A stretch of DNA of 64,000 nucleotides, from positions 248,001 to 312,000 of the forward strand of contig JBGUQC010000003.1 of NCBI GenBank assembly GCA_045130665.1. Reading direction: 5' to 3'. The position numbers and the translations under genes are program-made. Shown piece after piece: positions 61,655 through 64,000 of this stretch (position 1 is the stretch's first letter; the number at the start of each line of letters is the position of its first letter). The notes beneath the pieces were generated by a model that saw nothing but the letters and a program-made list of their open reading frames with translations, made no database searches and was not told where the DNA came from. The stretch comes from RGIG8124 sp045130665 (GTDB lineage: Bacteria; Bacillota; Clostridia; Christensenellales; CAG-917).

Positions 61655-63079
61655 ATGAAAATACTATATGTTGCATCTGAGGCTGGTCCATTCATTAGAA
61701 CAGGCGGTCTTGGTGACGTAGCAGGAGCACTCCCAAAAGATCTCAATGCTTTAGGTAATGATACAAGAGTAATCATACCATTCTATAAAGAAGAGATTAA
61801 AGAGGCTTATCGTAACACTCTAAAATATATTGGTTCAACATATGTAGATTTAGGATGGAGAAGACAATACGCTGGTGTATTCACAGCAGTTGTAGATGGT
61901 GTTATCTATTATTTAATAGATAATGAGTACTACTTCAAACGCCGTGGTCTCTATGGACACTTTGATGATGCAGAAAGATTTGCATTCTTCTCAAAGGCAG
62001 TTTTAGAGGTCATGCCACTTATTGAATTCTATCCTGACATCTTACATTGTAATGACTGGCACACAGCTCTTACACCAGTATTTTTAGATGTATTCTACCG
62101 TTGGGGAAAAGAATACCAAAATATTCGTACAATGTTCACAATTCATAACATTGAATTCCAAGGCAAATACGGTAAGGAAATCATGGGAGACATCTTAGCA
62201 CTTCCAGAGTGGGCACAATCATTGGTTATGTATCAAGACTGTGTTAACTTCATGAAGGGTGGTATCGAAAGCGCAGAAGCTGTAACAACTGTTTCAGAGA
62301 CATATGCAAAAGAAATTATGGATCCATTCTATAGCTATGGATTACAAAGCATTCTCTCACAAAGAAGTTACAAGATTTTCGGTGTAGTAAACGGAATAGA
62401 TAATACAGTTTACAATCCAGAAACAGACAAGGCTTTATTCAAGAACTTCTCAGTTAAGACTCTAAAGAACAGAGTAGAGAACAAGAAGGGTATTTGTGAA
62501 ATGGTAAATCTACCATATTCAGAAAACACACCATTGATGGCTATGATTACAAGATTAACAGAACAAAAAGGTTTGGATTTAGTTCTTGCAGTATTAGATG
62601 AAATACTTGCTGCAGATATCCAAATTGTTATTCTTGGTACTGGAGACTGGAAATACGAAAATGCTCTACAAGCATTTGAACAAAGATATCCAACTAAGTT
62701 TAGACTTATTCGTGCATTCAGCATGGATATTGCATCTAAATTATATGCAGGATCAGATATGTTCTTAATGCCAAGCAAATTCGAACCATGTGGATTAAGC
62801 CAAATCATCGCAATGAGATATGGTTCAGTTCCAATTGTTCGTGAGACTGGTGGTCTTAAAGACACAGTTGAACCATACAATCCAGAAAAGGGCACAGGTG
62901 TTGGATTCACATTCAAGACATACAATTCATATGATATGTTAGATGCTATTTGGAGAGCATATGGCACATATATGAACTATAAAGATGATTGGAAGAAGGT
63001 CCAAACAAATGGTCTAAAGAAAGACTACGGCTGGAAGAAGTCAGCTGAAAAATATCTTGAAATTTACAAGAACCTATAA
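61655..63079 (+). CDS. glgA: glycogen synthase (ADP-glucose)
   Basis: This 474-residue GT5 enzyme extends the alpha-1,4-glucan. It begins with KILYVASEAGPFIRTGGLGDVAGALP, whose KxGGL-like loop (here RTGGL, Arg for Lys) binds ADP-glucose. HCNDWHTALTPVF, VNGIDNTVYNPE and the PSKFEPCGLSQIIAMRYG region complete the family set. GTG 61649 is in frame, but GAGG lies 5 bases before ATG 61655. A long hairpin separates it from glgP. Confidence 0.95.
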   Translation: MKILYVASEAGPFIRTGGLGDVAGALPKDLNALGNDTRVIIPFYKEEIKEAYRNTLKYIGSTYVDLGWRRQYAGVFTAVVDGVIYYLIDNEYYFKRRGLYGHFDDAERFAFFSKAVLEVMPLIEFYPDILHCNDWHTALTPVFLDVFYRWGKEYQNIRTMFTIHNIEFQGKYGKEIMGDILALPEWAQSLVMYQDCVNFMKGGIESAEAVTTVSETYAKEIMDPFYSYGLQSILSQRSYKIFGVVNGIDNTVYNPETDKALFKNFSVKTLKNRVENKKGICEMVNLPYSENTPLMAMITRLTEQKGLDLVLAVLDEILAADIQIVILGTGDWKYENALQAFEQRYPTKFRLIRAFSMDIASKLYAGSDMFLMPSKFEPCGLSQIIAMRYGSVPIVRETGGLKDTVEPYNPEKGTGVGFTFKTYNSYDMLDAIWRAYGTYMNYKDDWKKVQTNGLKKDYGWKKSAEKYLEIYKNL

Positions 63080-63088
63080 AATAAATTA

Positions 63089-63120
63089 GCGCAGTTAGTG
63101 CCATTAGGCACTAATTGTGC
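63089..63120 (+). other. 14-bp mRNA hairpin between glgA and glgP
   Basis: GCGCAGTTAGTGCC (63089-63102), loop ATTA, then GGCACTAATTGTGC (63107-63120). All 14 positions pair, two as G-U. There is no T-run, so it is more likely a processing or stabilising stem than a terminator. A weaker stem (63156-63164 with 63176-63184) lies closer to glgP. Confidence 0.7.
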
Positions 63121-63202
63121 ACCAAATATGATAAAAATTATAAAATAAAAATTTCTTTCTTTCGTACGGGGGAAGCGTAAGAAAAAAAGGAAGATTATAC
63201 AT

Positions 63203-64000
63203 ATGAGTTACAATATTACAACAGAAGAATTTTATGAACGTATGTCCAAGTCTTTACAACGTTATTTCGGAGTAAAGCCACAGGATGCAAGCAAAGAGAA
63301 TTTATACAAAGCCATATGCTTCACAGTAAGAGATATCTTAACTGAGACCAGAGTAGAATTTAAGCACCAAATAGTTGAACAAAAAGCAAAGCAAGTATAT
63401 TACATGTCAATGGAGTTCTTGCTTGGTCGTTCACTTAGAAATCACCTTTACAACATGGGTATAACTGATTCAGTTGTTGGTGCTCTTAAAAAGTTAAAAG
63501 TTGATATCGATGACATTTATGCTTTCGAACCAGATGCAGGATTAGGTAATGGTGGTTTAGGAAGATTAGCTGCAGCTTATATGGATGCACTAACATCTGA
63601 AAACTATGCAGTATCTGGATTCTCAATTCTTTATGACTATGGTATCTTCAAACAAGTTGTTGTAGATGGTTGGCAATTAGAACAACCAGATGAATGGCTT
63701 AAGCTTGGTAATGTTTGGTGTTTACCAAGAACAGAAGAAACTTACGAAGTAAAGTTTGGTGGAAGAGTAGAAGAAAAATGGATTGATGGAAAACTTACTG
63801 TTGAGCAACATGACTACATGACAGTTCTCGCTGTTCCATATGATATGGAAATTTCTGGTTATGATACAAAAGCTGTTAACCATATTAGATTATGGGCATC
63901 TAAAGCTCCTGTAGATTTTGATATGGCTGCATTCTCCAGAGGAGAATATGTTAAGGCTATGACAGCAAAAGCAATGGCAGAAAGTATTTCAAAGGTTCTA
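63203..64000 (+). CDS. glgP: glycogen/starch phosphorylase, N-terminal part (cut by window end)
   Basis: The first 266 residues of a GT35 phosphorylase that usually has about 750-820 residues. Family segments visible are VYYMSMEFLLGRSLRNHLYNMG, EPDAGLGNGGLGRLAAAYMDAL and YGIFKQVVVDGWQLEQPDEWL. It releases glucose-1-phosphate from glycogen in the cytoplasm. AAAAGGAAG lies about 10 bases before the ATG. The frame remains open to base 64000. Confidence 0.95.
   Translation, partial: MSYNITTEEFYERMSKSLQRYFGVKPQDASKENLYKAICFTVRDILTETRVEFKHQIVEQKAKQVYYMSMEFLLGRSLRNHLYNMGITDSVVGALKKLKVDIDDIYAFEPDAGLGNGGLGRLAAAYMDALTSENYAVSGFSILYDYGIFKQVVVDGWQLEQPDEWLKLGNVWCLPRTEETYEVKFGGRVEEKWIDGKLTVEQHDYMTVLAVPYDMEISGYDTKAVNHIRLWASKAPVDFDMAAFSRGEYVKAMTAKAMAESISKVL

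Overview
The window looks like chromosomal DNA from an AT-rich, Gram-positive-type anaerobe, most like an uncultured gut member of the Clostridia. Several features point this way: many lipoproteins with lipoboxes but no outer-membrane machinery, a paired GlgC/GlgD, a CdaA-type c-di-AMP cyclase, rubrerythrin with a rubredoxin-like peptide, the archaeal/clostridial short form of LeuC/LeuD, a HrcA/CIRCE-like site before clpB, an AGA-rich codon style and strong sigma-A-type promoters. The lineage is an inference; no rRNA lies in the window. I found no phage, insertion sequence, CRISPR array, tRNA or replication origin.

Layout. 1-2630 (+): the 3' part of hom, then malQ and acpP. 2627-10576 (-): a seven-gene branched-chain amino acid operon, ilvB-ilvN-leuA-cimA-leuC-leuD-leuB, whose tail overlaps acpP. 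10943-16313 (+): holA, a membrane protein, cdaA, a DUF1015 protein and lysC. 16388-18043 (-): an acyl-CoA synthetase. 18235-23923 (+): two small membrane-anchored winged-helix proteins followed by uvrB and uvrA. 23940-26888 (-): a MacB-like ABC exporter. 27045-29575 (+): a HEYGH membrane protein, tcdA and a Gly/Ser-linker lipoprotein. 29628-32854 (-): rlmL-like methylase, dtd and a GPH sugar symporter. 32941-36660 (-): two tandem paralogous lipoproteins. 36767-39424 (-): a polar amino acid ABC transporter whose ATPase carries a large insertion. 39627-41818 (+): an unlisted 59-residue mini-gene, a zinc-ribbon membrane protein and a COG2509-like flavoprotein. 41986-45655 (+): clpB, ssrA (tmRNA) and two small membrane proteins. 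45795-48273 (+): a SmtB-type zinc sensor and a P-type metal ATPase. 48308-52586: a divergent TetR regulator and an iron-complex-type ABC transporter ending in a methyltransferase. 52706-57162 (+): an InlB-repeat lipoprotein, a rubredoxin-like peptide, rubrerythrin, ispE and a Cthe_2159-like beta-helix lipoprotein. 57414-64000 (+): a glycogen operon, glgB-glgC-glgD-glgA-glgP (glgP cut by the window end).

How the parts work together. The ilv/leu/cim operon should supply leucine, and isoleucine by the citramalate route; ilvC and ilvD are not here. hom and lysC belong to the aspartate family. malQ and the glg operon cover synthesis and mobilisation of alpha-glucan. The metal genes form two independently regulated units, probable zinc efflux and metal-chelate uptake.

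The most unusual signals are as follows. First, five genes (acyl-CoA synthetase, HEYGH protein, rlmL, the 59-residue mini-gene and ispE) have a -10 hexamer ending only 6-7 bases before the ATG and no Shine-Dalgarno, which suggests leaderless mRNAs. Second, two membrane-anchored winged-helix proteins head the uvrBA operon behind a perfect palindrome that covers the -10. Third, there is the 59-residue mini-gene with its own consensus promoter and terminator. Fourth, a GlnQ-type ATPase has about 115 extra residues between its Q-loop and signature motif.
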